Positions 6,189 to 12,092 of a stretch of DNA of 12,092 nt are shown piece after piece. Origin of the DNA: an uncultured Gemmatimonadota bacterium. Lineage in GTDB: Bacteria; Gemmatimonadota; Gemmatimonadetes; Gemmatimonadales; Gemmatimonadaceae. A model generated the notes under the pieces. The model saw only the letters and a list, made by a program, of their open reading frames with translations. It ran no database searches and had not been told where the DNA came from. The stretch spans positions 1 to 12,092 of the forward strand of contig CAITQY010000353.1 in assembly GCA_903894655.1 (NCBI GenBank). The letters run 5' to 3'. The position numbers were made by a program, and so were the translations under genes. Positions within the stretch are counted from its first letter, which is position 1; the number at the start of each line of letters is the position of its first letter.

Positions 6189-8825
6189 ATGACCTCTCCC
6201 CTCGGCCGTCTCACCGCCGCCATCGCCGAACGTTATCGTGTTATCCGCGAACTCGGCGCCGGCGGGATGGCCACCGTGTACCTCGCGCACGATCTCAAAC
6301 ACGATCGTGATGTCGCCATCAAGCTGCTGCACCCCGACCTCGGCGTGGCACTCGGTGGCGAACGATTCTTGAGTGAGATCCGCACCACGGCGCGCTTGCA
6401 GCATCCGCACATCCTCCCGCTGCTCGACAGCGGCGAGGCCGACGGCTTGCTGTACTATGTGATGCCGCTGGTCACCGGCGAAACGCTGCGCGCGCGATTG
6501 GAGCGCGAACGGCAACTGCCCATCGCCGACGCGGTGCGCATCGCCCGAGAAGTCGCCAGTGCGCTCGATTACGCGCATCGCCAAGGCGTGGTGCATCGCG
6601 ACATCAAGCCGGAGAACATTCTCCTGCACGACGGCTCAGCGCTCGTGGCTGATTTCGGCATCGCCCTCGCCGTACAAAGCGCCGCCGGTGCGCGCATGAC
6701 GCAAACGGGGTTAAGCCTCGGCACGCCGCAATACATGAGCCCTGAGCAGGCGATGGGTGAACGCACCATCGATGCACGCAGTGACATCTACGCCCTCGGC
6801 ACGGTAACGTACGAGATGCTCACCGGCGCACCGCCGTTCACGGGCGCGAGTGTGCAAGCGATTGTGGCGCGCGTGTTATCGAGCGAGGCCGAGCCGCCAT
6901 CGCGCGTGCGCAATACGATTCCGAGTCACGTGGAACAGGCCGTGCTCACGGCGCTGGCGAAACTCCCGGCCGATCGGCAGGCGAGTGCGGCCGAGTTTGC
7001 GAGTGCGCTGGCCACGACCAGCGGGGCGCACCACAGCGGCGCGATGATGTCGCCGGCGCGCGGTGTCCGAACGCGTACCACGGCGGCTCTGTTGGCGGGC
7101 GCGGTCGCGCTGACCGCCGTCGCCACCTGGATGCTGGCGCGAGGCAGTGACCACGGGGCATCGCTCTCCAACGTGGTGACGCGCTTCACCATCGATGGCA
7201 AGGAACGCTGGTCACTGCAGAACACGCTGTTGGCGCTCTCCCCCGATGGCCTCACGTTGGTGATGCGGCGATCCGACACCAGCACGGAAGGTCAGCTATA
7301 CGTGCGCCAACTCGATCAGCTGGCGATGACGCCCCTTCCGGGGAGCGCCAACGCGAGCGATCCGACGTTCTCCCCGGATGGTCGTTGGATCGCGTTCGCG
7401 GTGAACCGCCAGCTCTTCAAGATTGCCGTGACGGGCGGCAATCCGATCCGCCTCGCCACGCTGCCGACGAATCCGCAGGGCATTGCGTGGACGTCTCGCG
7501 GCGAGATTGTGTGCGGCGTGCAGTCCGACTCGCTGTTCGCGGTGAAGGAAGCGGGCGGGGGGCATCGCATGCTCGCTGCAGCGCCAGCGGGCGCGGTGGC
7601 CCGATGGCCCCTGGCGCTAAGAACGTCCAACGTCGTGCTCTTTGCGGCCAACCAACGCACGGGCGACTCGGTGCGCGTGCTCGCCCTGTCCCTCGTCGAC
7701 GGAACGATCACCGACACGGAAACCAACGCGTACATGGTGCTGGGGGTCGCCCGTGACCATTTGGTCTACCTGAATCGAACCGGCGACCTCTTCGCGGCCC
7801 CCTTCAGTGCGCGCTCCCTCACCGTGACGGGCCCGGGCGAGCGGATGGGCGGCGGCGTGAAGATGAACGTGGCTGGCTTAGGACTGGGCTTCGCGGCCAT
7901 GTCCCCCACGGGCGACCTGGTGTACGTGAGTGAGAGTTCCGCCGGGCTGCTGATGTATCGCGATCCGCAGGGCCGACTCTCACAGGCATTGCCGGATACG
8001 CTGGCCTTCGAGCATCCGCGCTTCTCACCCGACGCGCGTCGCCTCGTGGTGACCGTGAGTGACAGTGCTACACGTCGCGGCACGCTCGGCCTTCTCGACC
8101 GGTCCAACGGATTCTTCACGCGGCTGGCGGGACAAGACCCATCGGCAGGACGCGATCGTGCCGAATGGACCCCCGACGGTCGGAGTATCCTGTTCCGGTC
8201 GATCACCGACTCGTTACGGAGCGCGGTGTTACGCTCGGCCGATGGCAGCGGTGCCGACACCGTGCTCTTGCCCGGGAGGCAGGCCGTGTACGAGGTGGCC
8301 ATGGCGCGCGACGGGAGCACGCTGCTTGGCCGTGTGCAGAACGACGCGGAGGAAAACGGGCAAGGATTGCGCTGGTGGACACGCGGTGACACCACGCTGC
8401 GCGCGTTGCCACACGTGGCGAGGGATGGCGGATTTGTAACCAGTGCCCGATTCTCGCCCGATGGACGATGGATCGTCATGAACGCCAGCAGTGATGAACA
8501 CGTGTATATCGCGCCATTCCCCGGCCCCGGTGCTCAGGTGCGCATCGACCGTGCTGGCGGCACCTCACCGGTATGGGCGCGCGACGGGCGGAGCCTTTAC
8601 TACTTGACGCCGACCGGCCTGGTCGTCACCACGGTCGAGCTCACCGCCGGCGTGAAGATAGGCAGTACGCAAGAATTGCTCGCGGGCGAGTTCGAGGACC
8701 CTGGCGTGCACGCCTCGTTCGACGTCGGCCCCGATGGCACCGTCGTATTTGTGCGCGAGACGCGCTTCCCGCACTTGGTCGTCGTGCGAAATTTCGCGGC
8801 GGAGATAGGGCGAGCGCCGCGTTGA
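6189..8825 (+). CDS. Membrane Ser/Thr protein kinase with C-terminal TolB/PD40-type beta-propeller
   Basis: An 878-residue Hanks-type kinase that transfers phosphate from ATP to Ser/Thr of target proteins. Seen: a Gly-rich loop LGAGGMATVY (22-31), the VAIK lysine (K45), the C-helix Glu (about 63), catalytic HRDIKPEN (136-143) and DFG (155-157), a GTPQYMSPEQ activation segment end (179-188) and DARSDIYALG (195-204). The kinase fold ends near residue 275. One membrane helix follows (about 298-317), then about 550 residues of repeated beta-sheet blades marked by SPDG-like turns (for example LSPDG, FSPDGRW, WTPDGRS, FSPDGRW, WARDGRS). The propeller probably lies outside the membrane and could sense a ligand or bind a partner. 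All catalytic residues are present, so it should be active. The start matches the usual kinase N-terminus (ERYRVIRELG at 14-23). It is a single gene with no co-directional partner in the window, and its signal and targets are unknown. Confidence 0.95.
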   Translation: MTSPLGRLTAAIAERYRVIRELGAGGMATVYLAHDLKHDRDVAIKLLHPDLGVALGGERFLSEIRTTARLQHPHILPLLDSGEADGLLYYVMPLVTGETLRARLERERQLPIADAVRIAREVASALDYAHRQGVVHRDIKPENILLHDGSALVADFGIALAVQSAAGARMTQTGLSLGTPQYMSPEQAMGERTIDARSDIYALGTVTYEMLTGAPPFTGASVQAIVARVLSSEAEPPSRVRNTIPSHVEQAVLTALAKLPADRQASAAEFASALATTSGAHHSGAMMSPARGVRTRTTAALLAGAVALTAVATWMLARGSDHGASLSNVVTRFTIDGKERWSLQNTLLALSPDGLTLVMRRSDTSTEGQLYVRQLDQLAMTPLPGSANASDPTFSPDGRWIAFAVNRQLFKIAVTGGNPIRLATLPTNPQGIAWTSRGEIVCGVQSDSLFAVKEAGGGHRMLAAAPAGAVARWPLALRTSNVVLFAANQRTGDSVRVLALSLVDGTITDTETNAYMVLGVARDHLVYLNRTGDLFAAPFSARSLTVTGPGERMGGGVKMNVAGLGLGFAAMSPTGDLVYVSESSAGLLMYRDPQGRLSQALPDTLAFEHPRFSPDARRLVVTVSDSATRRGTLGLLDRSNGFFTRLAGQDPSAGRDRAEWTPDGRSILFRSITDSLRSAVLRSADGSGADTVLLPGRQAVYEVAMARDGSTLLGRVQNDAEENGQGLRWWTRGDTTLRALPHVARDGGFVTSARFSPDGRWIVMNASSDEHVYIAPFPGPGAQVRIDRAGGTSPVWARDGRSLYYLTPTGLVVTTVELTAGVKIGSTQELLAGEFEDPGVHASFDVGPDGTVVFVRETRFPHLVVVRNFAAEIGRAPR

Positions 8826-8859
8826 CGATCCGACTGGGCCGTGAGCACCGCGGTGCCCG

Positions 8860-9147
8860 TAGTGGCGGGGCAACATCGCGAGGCTAGCGGCCGCACGATC
8901 CGTTTTGAAGGCGGGGACCCGCTGCTCTCGTAGTTCTCGCGGAAGTGCGACCGGTCGCCGGTGATGAGCACGGGCCCCATGTCGCGAAGCTTCACGAGCA
9001 GACTGTGATGACCGGGTGTGTGTCCCGGCATGTTGAGGATCATCACGGAGCCGTCTCCGCACACGTCCTGGTCGGCCGCGAGCGGCTCGGCTTTACGGCC
9101 GCCGCTCATCCACGGCGCGAAATTCGTGGGGGTGGCGGATCGGGCGA
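8860..9147 (-). pseudogene. Decayed fragment of a metallo-beta-lactamase-fold hydrolase (lactonase-like)
   Basis: Most of the 325-base gap between the convergent kinase and HupE genes is a relic. Reading the minus strand from about 9147, one frame gives DQDVCGDGSVMILNMPGHTP and then GHHSLLVKLRDMGPVLITGD followed by RSHFRENYESS, which matches the central part of MBL-fold hydrolases of the N-acyl-homoserine-lactonase (AttM-like) type, including the zinc-ligand His of PGHTPGH and Asp of TGD. Near 8920 the frame changes: RVPAFKTDRAAASLAML, the expected continuation, appears in another frame, consistent with loss of a single base. The N-terminal half with the HxHxDH zinc site is absent, as is the C-terminus, after which the sequence no longer resembles the family. 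There is no plausible start codon context. Family membership is clear from motifs. The exact former substrate is not. Confidence 0.75.
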
Positions 9148-9150
9148 ATA

Positions 9151-10314
9151 TCAACCGGTCGGTTGCAGCAGCGGGAGCGTTCGTTGGACCATCCACCATG
9201 CGGCCAGCAGCAGGGCGACCCACGAGATGGCTCGCGGATACGGCAGCGGCGCATCCCACGCCGCGGGCGCTGCCGAGTTGGCCGGGCGTTGACGGCGCAC
9301 CAGCGATGCTATGCCAGCGTGAAGCGTGAGCAGCCCAAGCAGAAAAATACCCTGCCCCACTTCGATGCCGACGTTGAAGCCCACGAGGGTGCTGATCCGG
9401 TTGGCGCCGTGGAGCCCGAGGTCACCCAGCGCGGAGGCGAACCCCAATCCGTGCAGCAGGCCACAGGCAAACACGATGACCACATGCCACCCGCGTTGGC
9501 CAGGGGGCGGTACCCGCCACAGCGTGGCGCCCGCCATCAGCACGATGCTGGCCGCGATCAGCGGCTCCACGATTGGCGGCGACACGCGGACTACGTCGAG
9601 CAGCGACAGCGCCAGCGTGAGGCTGTGCGCGACCGTGAAGCTGGTGAGCACCGTCAGCCAGTAGCGCCATCCGGCGGCCGCCACGATGATGGTGAGCAAA
9701 AAGAGCAGATGATCCGGACCGCTCAGGATGTGCCGGATGCCGAGTTGCCCGTACTCGAGCGCCACCTGCCACGGCGCCAGAAAAAATCGGTGCACGTTGC
9801 GGGACGGCGTGAGCACGGCGGCGGCGGTATCGGCGCCGCGGGTGGCGGTGAGGGCGAACTGCCGTTCACTGGCGGCCGTGCCGAAGATGTCGGTCTCGAA
9901 GCGCAGGGCGGTTGGCGGCGCCCGAAAGGTGGCTTTCATGAGCACGATCAGCTGCGTGCTCCCTGCCGATGGCGGGCCATCGTGGCCGTTCGCGTCGGGC
10001 ATCGGCATGACGAGGTCGATCCGGCCCGCCTCGGCGCCGTTGAAAAAACGCACGCGACGGCGGAGCAGCGCCTGCAGCGCCGGCATGTGGGCCGTCAATT
10101 CACGCTCGGACACGCGTCCGTCGTGATCGTCGTCCACGCTGGGCAATCCCGACACCGGCAGCGACAGGGCGGCGAACACGGCGTCCCCCACCACGTTGAG
10201 CGTGCCGCGCTGCGCCGGCATAAGGTGCGCATACGCCGCGGTGCTGACGCCCAGCACGCACCAGAGTACGCACCCCAGCACCACCGTCGTGCGCCGGCGC
10301 CACGTGAGGCGCAC
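9151..10314 (-). CDS. HupE/UreJ-like membrane protein with EF-hand loop
   Basis: A 387-residue exported membrane protein of the HupE/UreJ_2 type. Relatives are implicated in metal (nickel/cobalt) supply, but most members of this longer subgroup are uncharacterised. Seen: a signal peptide (basic RLTWRRR, hydrophobic core, AYA cleavage site at about 27-29), an extracytoplasmic domain of about 150 residues containing a canonical EF-hand loop DDDHDGRVSERE (61-72), then about six to seven helices. The family signature GIRHILSGPDHLLFLL (193-208) is followed by FTVAHSLTLALS (226-237), GLLHGLGFASALG (285-297) and FNVGIEVGQ (313-321), giving conserved His, Asp and Glu that could bind metal. It follows the YHYH lipoprotein gene by 13 bases if the GTG at 10314 is the start. 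TTG at 10359 and GTG at 10350 would overlap that gene and put extra basic residues before the signal peptide. No good Shine-Dalgarno marks any of them. Confidence 0.87.
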   Translation of the reverse strand: MRLTWRRRTTVVLGCVLWCVLGVSTAAYAHLMPAQRGTLNVVGDAVFAALSLPVSGLPSVDDDHDGRVSERELTAHMPALQALLRRRVRFFNGAEAGRIDLVMPMPDANGHDGPPSAGSTQLIVLMKATFRAPPTALRFETDIFGTAASERQFALTATRGADTAAAVLTPSRNVHRFFLAPWQVALEYGQLGIRHILSGPDHLLFLLTIIVAAAGWRYWLTVLTSFTVAHSLTLALSLLDVVRVSPPIVEPLIAASIVLMAGATLWRVPPPGQRGWHVVIVFACGLLHGLGFASALGDLGLHGANRISTLVGFNVGIEVGQGIFLLGLLTLHAGIASLVRRQRPANSAAPAAWDAPLPYPRAISWVALLLAAWWMVQRTLPLLQPTG

Positions 10315-10327
10315 TACCGTCGCGCCG

Positions 10328-11320
10328 TCACGGCGGCGGTGGCGGACCACCGCCGCCAAGGCGGGTACCCTTGAGGCAGCGCTGGATGTACGGGAACGTC
10401 TCGGTGATGTAGTAGTGATAGATCCCGCTGGGGAATTCCGGCGTCACGCCCACGCGACCGTTGCACTCGTCCAAGTCACCGGAGCCGGCCACGTAGCTGT
10501 AGTCCTGCTGGAAGGTGCCCATGGGAAAGATGCTCACAGCGGGGCGTCCCGCGTCGGGCACCGCTTTTTTCTGCCAGCTGGCGCGTACCACCGTGACTCC
10601 CGACGCGGCATTCGTGGCCACGGTGTAGCCATAGCGTCCGTACACGGGGAATCCGTCGGCCGCCCACCCGACGAGAATCATCCCCTGCCCCTTGTTCGCC
10701 TTGGTCATCACGCCTTCCGGCATGGCGTGATAGTGATACTGCCCGTCGGGCTGCGTATGCGCGTTGTTCTCATCGGTGCCGAAGGTGAACGCGCCGCCGA
10801 ACGCCTCGATGCGCCATGGGTCCTGGCCGGCCGCGGCCACGCATCCGCCGCCGGGCAGGGTGGAGGTGGCATCGGATCGGCAGGTGCCGGCGGTGCCGGG
10901 ATCGAACTTCACCGAGTTGATGGCATAGCCCACCGGCTGCATGCCGGCGCCCGCTGCGGTGCCGGTGTTGACCGGATTGATGGGGAAGGTGGACGAGATG
11001 ACCTGCCTTCCCACCGGCGTGGCAAAGTTGCCGCCGACCACGGAATGATCGGGGATACCGTTGCCGGAGAGACTGCGCGTGGTGCCGCTGCAACTCCAGC
11101 TGTAATTGCTGGTCGTGTTCACCTTGGGGCTGCTGTTCATCCCGCTGTAGGTCAGCGTGCACCCCACGGCGGCGGTGAGCCCGGTGGCCGGCGGCAGGGT
11201 GGGTGTCGGGGGCGCGGGTTCCACCGGCGCGGCCGTGCTGCGGTCAGATGCTCCGCACGCCGCGAGACTGCACGCCGCGAGACCACCGGCCATGATCCAC
11301 GCGAGGGGTTTGAGGCGCAT
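10328..11320 (-). CDS. YHYH-domain lipoprotein
   Basis: A 330-residue exported protein with a YHYH domain, a family named for its motif and without an established function. Seen: a lipoprotein signal with two overlapping lipobox candidates (LAAC ending at Cys17 and LAAC ending at Cys22), a Pro-rich linker (about 33-44), the NGIPDH strand (87-92), the name-giving YHYH (195-198) in QYHYHAMPEG, GWAADGFPVYGRYGY (218-232), and LDECNGRVGVTPEFPSG (283-299) leading to IYHYYITETFPYIQRCLKG (301-319). The His-rich pattern and paired Cys suggest a metal-binding or disulfide-containing extracytoplasmic fold (inference). The ORF is open 67 codons further upstream, but only the ATG at 11320 places the lipoprotein signal at the N-terminus. 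The C-terminus ends in GGGGPPPPP, encoded by a perfect inverted repeat. It is the first gene of a pair with the HupE-like gene. Confidence 0.9.
   Translation of the reverse strand: MRLKPLAWIMAGGLAACSLAACGASDRSTAAPVEPAPPTPTLPPATGLTAAVGCTLTYSGMNSSPKVNTTSNYSWSCSGTTRSLSGNGIPDHSVVGGNFATPVGRQVISSTFPINPVNTGTAAGAGMQPVGYAINSVKFDPGTAGTCRSDATSTLPGGGCVAAAGQDPWRIEAFGGAFTFGTDENNAHTQPDGQYHYHAMPEGVMTKANKGQGMILVGWAADGFPVYGRYGYTVATNAASGVTVVRASWQKKAVPDAGRPAVSIFPMGTFQQDYSYVAGSGDLDECNGRVGVTPEFPSGIYHYYITETFPYIQRCLKGTRLGGGGPPPPP
10332..10357 (-). other. 11-bp perfect hairpin at the YHYH/HupE-like gene junction
   Basis: GGCGGCGGTGG (10332-10342) and CCACCGCCGCC (10347-10357) are perfectly complementary with a 4-base loop, read UCCG in the minus-strand mRNA (a UNCG-type tetraloop). 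The stem lies just before the TGA of the YHYH gene and about 18 bases before the GTG at 10314. No T-run follows, so it is not a standard intrinsic terminator. It could lower or uncouple HupE-like translation, or stabilise the upstream mRNA. Confidence 0.65.
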
Positions 11321-11351
11321 ATGTTCGACTGTGGTGAGTGACAAAGACGTT

Positions 11352-11373
11352 GCGCATGGCGTGCACCATGCGC
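11352..11373. promoter_or_regulatory. Operator-like inverted repeat
   Basis: GCGCATGG (11352-11359) and CCATGCGC (11366-11373) form a perfect 8-base dyad with a 6-base centre, 32-53 bases upstream of the YHYH start and in the divergent intergenic region. Position and size suit a dimeric repressor or activator site. No regulator gene is nearby to confirm it. Confidence 0.4.
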
Positions 11374-11475
11374 CCCCGCCCTGACCTGTGTAGGCGGCCG
11401 AAACGACGCGGCGCGAACAGCTGCTGAACTGTGTCGATCCGGGCGGTGATGAACAACGCCACCATAGCGCGACGT

Positions 11476-11488
11476 TACATTCCCTCCT
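11476..11488 (+). promoter_or_regulatory. Candidate -10 element upstream of the haloperoxidase-like gene
   Basis: TACATTCCCTCCT matches the box before the kinase (TACATTCCCGCCT) at 12 of 13 bases and faces the plus-strand gene. It would give a 5' leader of roughly 80 bases to the GTG at 11568. No -35 is evident. Confidence 0.3.
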
Positions 11489-11567
11489 CGTCGCCAACGG
11501 CAGCCCACCCGCGTGTGACACGGCGTGGTTGGAGGCTCTCCTCTTTCTCCATCAGAATCCAGACACC

Positions 11568-12092
11568 GTGCCCACTCCATCCCCCTACGTACCGCGACGG
11601 TCGCCTGTCCGTGCCACGGCGCTGATACCGTACGGTATCGCGCTCCTTGGCATTGCGGGCCTCGCCGGCTGCTCGGACAGCACGGGTACCGCACCGATAC
11701 CGGTCTACGCGCCGATGGCCACGGTGGTCTGGAACGCAGAGGCGCGTCGCGTCGTCACCGCGACGCCACTCACCTCCCCCACGGCGACCCGCGCGTACAC
11801 GTTGCAGAGCCTCGCGCAGCGCATCGTCCTCACGCGGATCAGCGATACGTTGCGCACGTCGCGACGGGCGGCCATGGGCTACGCGTCGTCACGCCTGCTC
11901 ACCGCGATGGCCCCCACGCAAGCCGCCGCCATCGAGGTGACGCTGCAGAGTGAGTTACGACAGCCCACCGCCGGCACGCCGGCGGCACTGGCGGCGGGAA
12001 AAACATTGGGCGAGTTCATTGCCGACTCCCTGCTGCGACTGCGCGCCGCCGACACCACCATCTTGGTCGGCCAGGTCACGCTCCCCAAAGGA
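11568..12092 (+). CDS. Probable vanadium-haloperoxidase/PAP2-type lipoprotein, N-terminal part (runs off right edge)
   Basis: The reading frame stays open for about 175 codons to the window end. It begins with a lipoprotein signal: Pro/Arg-rich start, hydrophobic IALLGIAGLAGC with the lipobox Cys at residue 35, then Ser/Asp. Next comes VVWNAEARRVVTATPLTSPT, TRAYTLQSLAQ, then a helical stretch with AAMGYASSRLL and AAGKTLGEFIADSLLRLRAA. This resembles the all-helical N-terminal domain of vanadium-dependent haloperoxidase/PAP2-like proteins, where W-N-x-x-A and S-P-x-x-A-R-x-Y/L-A-L-x-x-x-A-Q are typical. The vanadate or phosphate-binding motifs lie further downstream, outside the window, so catalysis cannot be checked. 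The start is the GTG at 11568, chosen to give a signal peptide. No Shine-Dalgarno is visible and a TTG at 11529 in the same frame is possible. The family call is moderate. The exported lipoprotein call is firmer. Confidence 0.6.
   Translation, partial: MPTPSPYVPRRSPVRATALIPYGIALLGIAGLAGCSDSTGTAPIPVYAPMATVVWNAEARRVVTATPLTSPTATRAYTLQSLAQRIVLTRISDTLRTSRRAAMGYASSRLLTAMAPTQAAAIEVTLQSELRQPTAGTPAALAAGKTLGEFIADSLLRLRAADTTILVGQVTLPKG

Larger units (their letters stand above)
11321..11567. other. Divergent intergenic region between YHYH and haloperoxidase-like genes
   Basis: These 247 bases lie between oppositely transcribed genes. They hold an inverted repeat near the YHYH start and a TACATTCCC box pointing toward the plus-strand gene, both listed separately. 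GGAG at 11531-11534 is too far from the GTG at 11568 to serve it. No small gene was convincing. Confidence 0.5.

Noticed and set aside
7766..8479. Minus-strand open frame (237 codons) inside the kinase gene
   Set aside because: It is a Ser/Arg/Pro-rich shadow of the propeller repeats, with no start signal or family motif.
8845..8856. GCACCGCGGTGC palindrome just after the kinase stop, as a terminator
   Set aside because: It has no real loop and no T-run follows on either strand, so it does not meet the form of an intrinsic terminator.
9163..10374. Plus-strand open frame (403 codons) opposite the HupE-like gene
   Set aside because: Low-complexity Arg/Gln/His composition, antisense to a clear membrane protein with family motifs.
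11321..11521. 67-codon N-terminal extension of the YHYH protein
   Set aside because: It would bury the lipoprotein signal inside the protein and runs through the operator-like dyad. The extension has no recognisable feature.

Overview
The window is GC-rich and tightly packed and looks like chromosomal DNA from Gemmatimonadota or a close relative. That placement is an inference. It rests mainly on a Ser/Thr kinase joined through one membrane helix to a TolB/PD40-type propeller, a layout abundant in that phylum, and on general sequence style. No rRNA, tRNA, CRISPR array or intact mobile element is visible.

Left block (1-5985, all minus strand). In transcription order it holds a secreted cyanophycinase-like S51 peptidase (5985-4780), a Tat-exported YtcJ-type amidohydrolase (4710-2986), a gap of 238 bases with 12-base tandem repeats, an APC-family permease (2747-1296), a short-chain dehydrogenase (1277-528) and the start of a glutamine-synthetase-family ligase (502 to beyond base 1). 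The last three genes are spaced by 18 and 25 bases and are very probably one operon. The first two are 69 bases apart and may form a second unit or the head of the same one. Read together they suggest scavenging of a nitrogen-rich polymer or amine: extracytoplasmic cleavage, further hydrolysis, uptake, then cytoplasmic oxidoreduction and glutamylation or nitrogen assimilation. The substrate is not shown by the sequence.

Middle (5986-9150). A divergent 203-base intergenic region separates the cyanophycinase from a plus-strand 878-residue membrane Ser/Thr kinase (6189-8825), which may be translated from a leaderless mRNA. Behind the kinase lies a decayed, N-terminally missing and frameshifted piece of a metallo-beta-lactamase-fold hydrolase (about 8860-9147, minus strand).

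Right block (9151-12092). A minus-strand pair encodes a YHYH-domain lipoprotein (11320-10328) followed by a HupE/UreJ-like membrane protein with an EF-hand loop (10314-9151). Their junction carries a perfect 11-base-pair hairpin that also encodes the Gly/Pro tail of the YHYH protein. Across a divergent intergenic region with an operator-like inverted repeat, a plus-strand lipoprotein gene, probably a vanadium-haloperoxidase/PAP2-type enzyme, starts at about 11568 and runs off the right edge.

Family calls were made by reading motifs by eye, without database searches.
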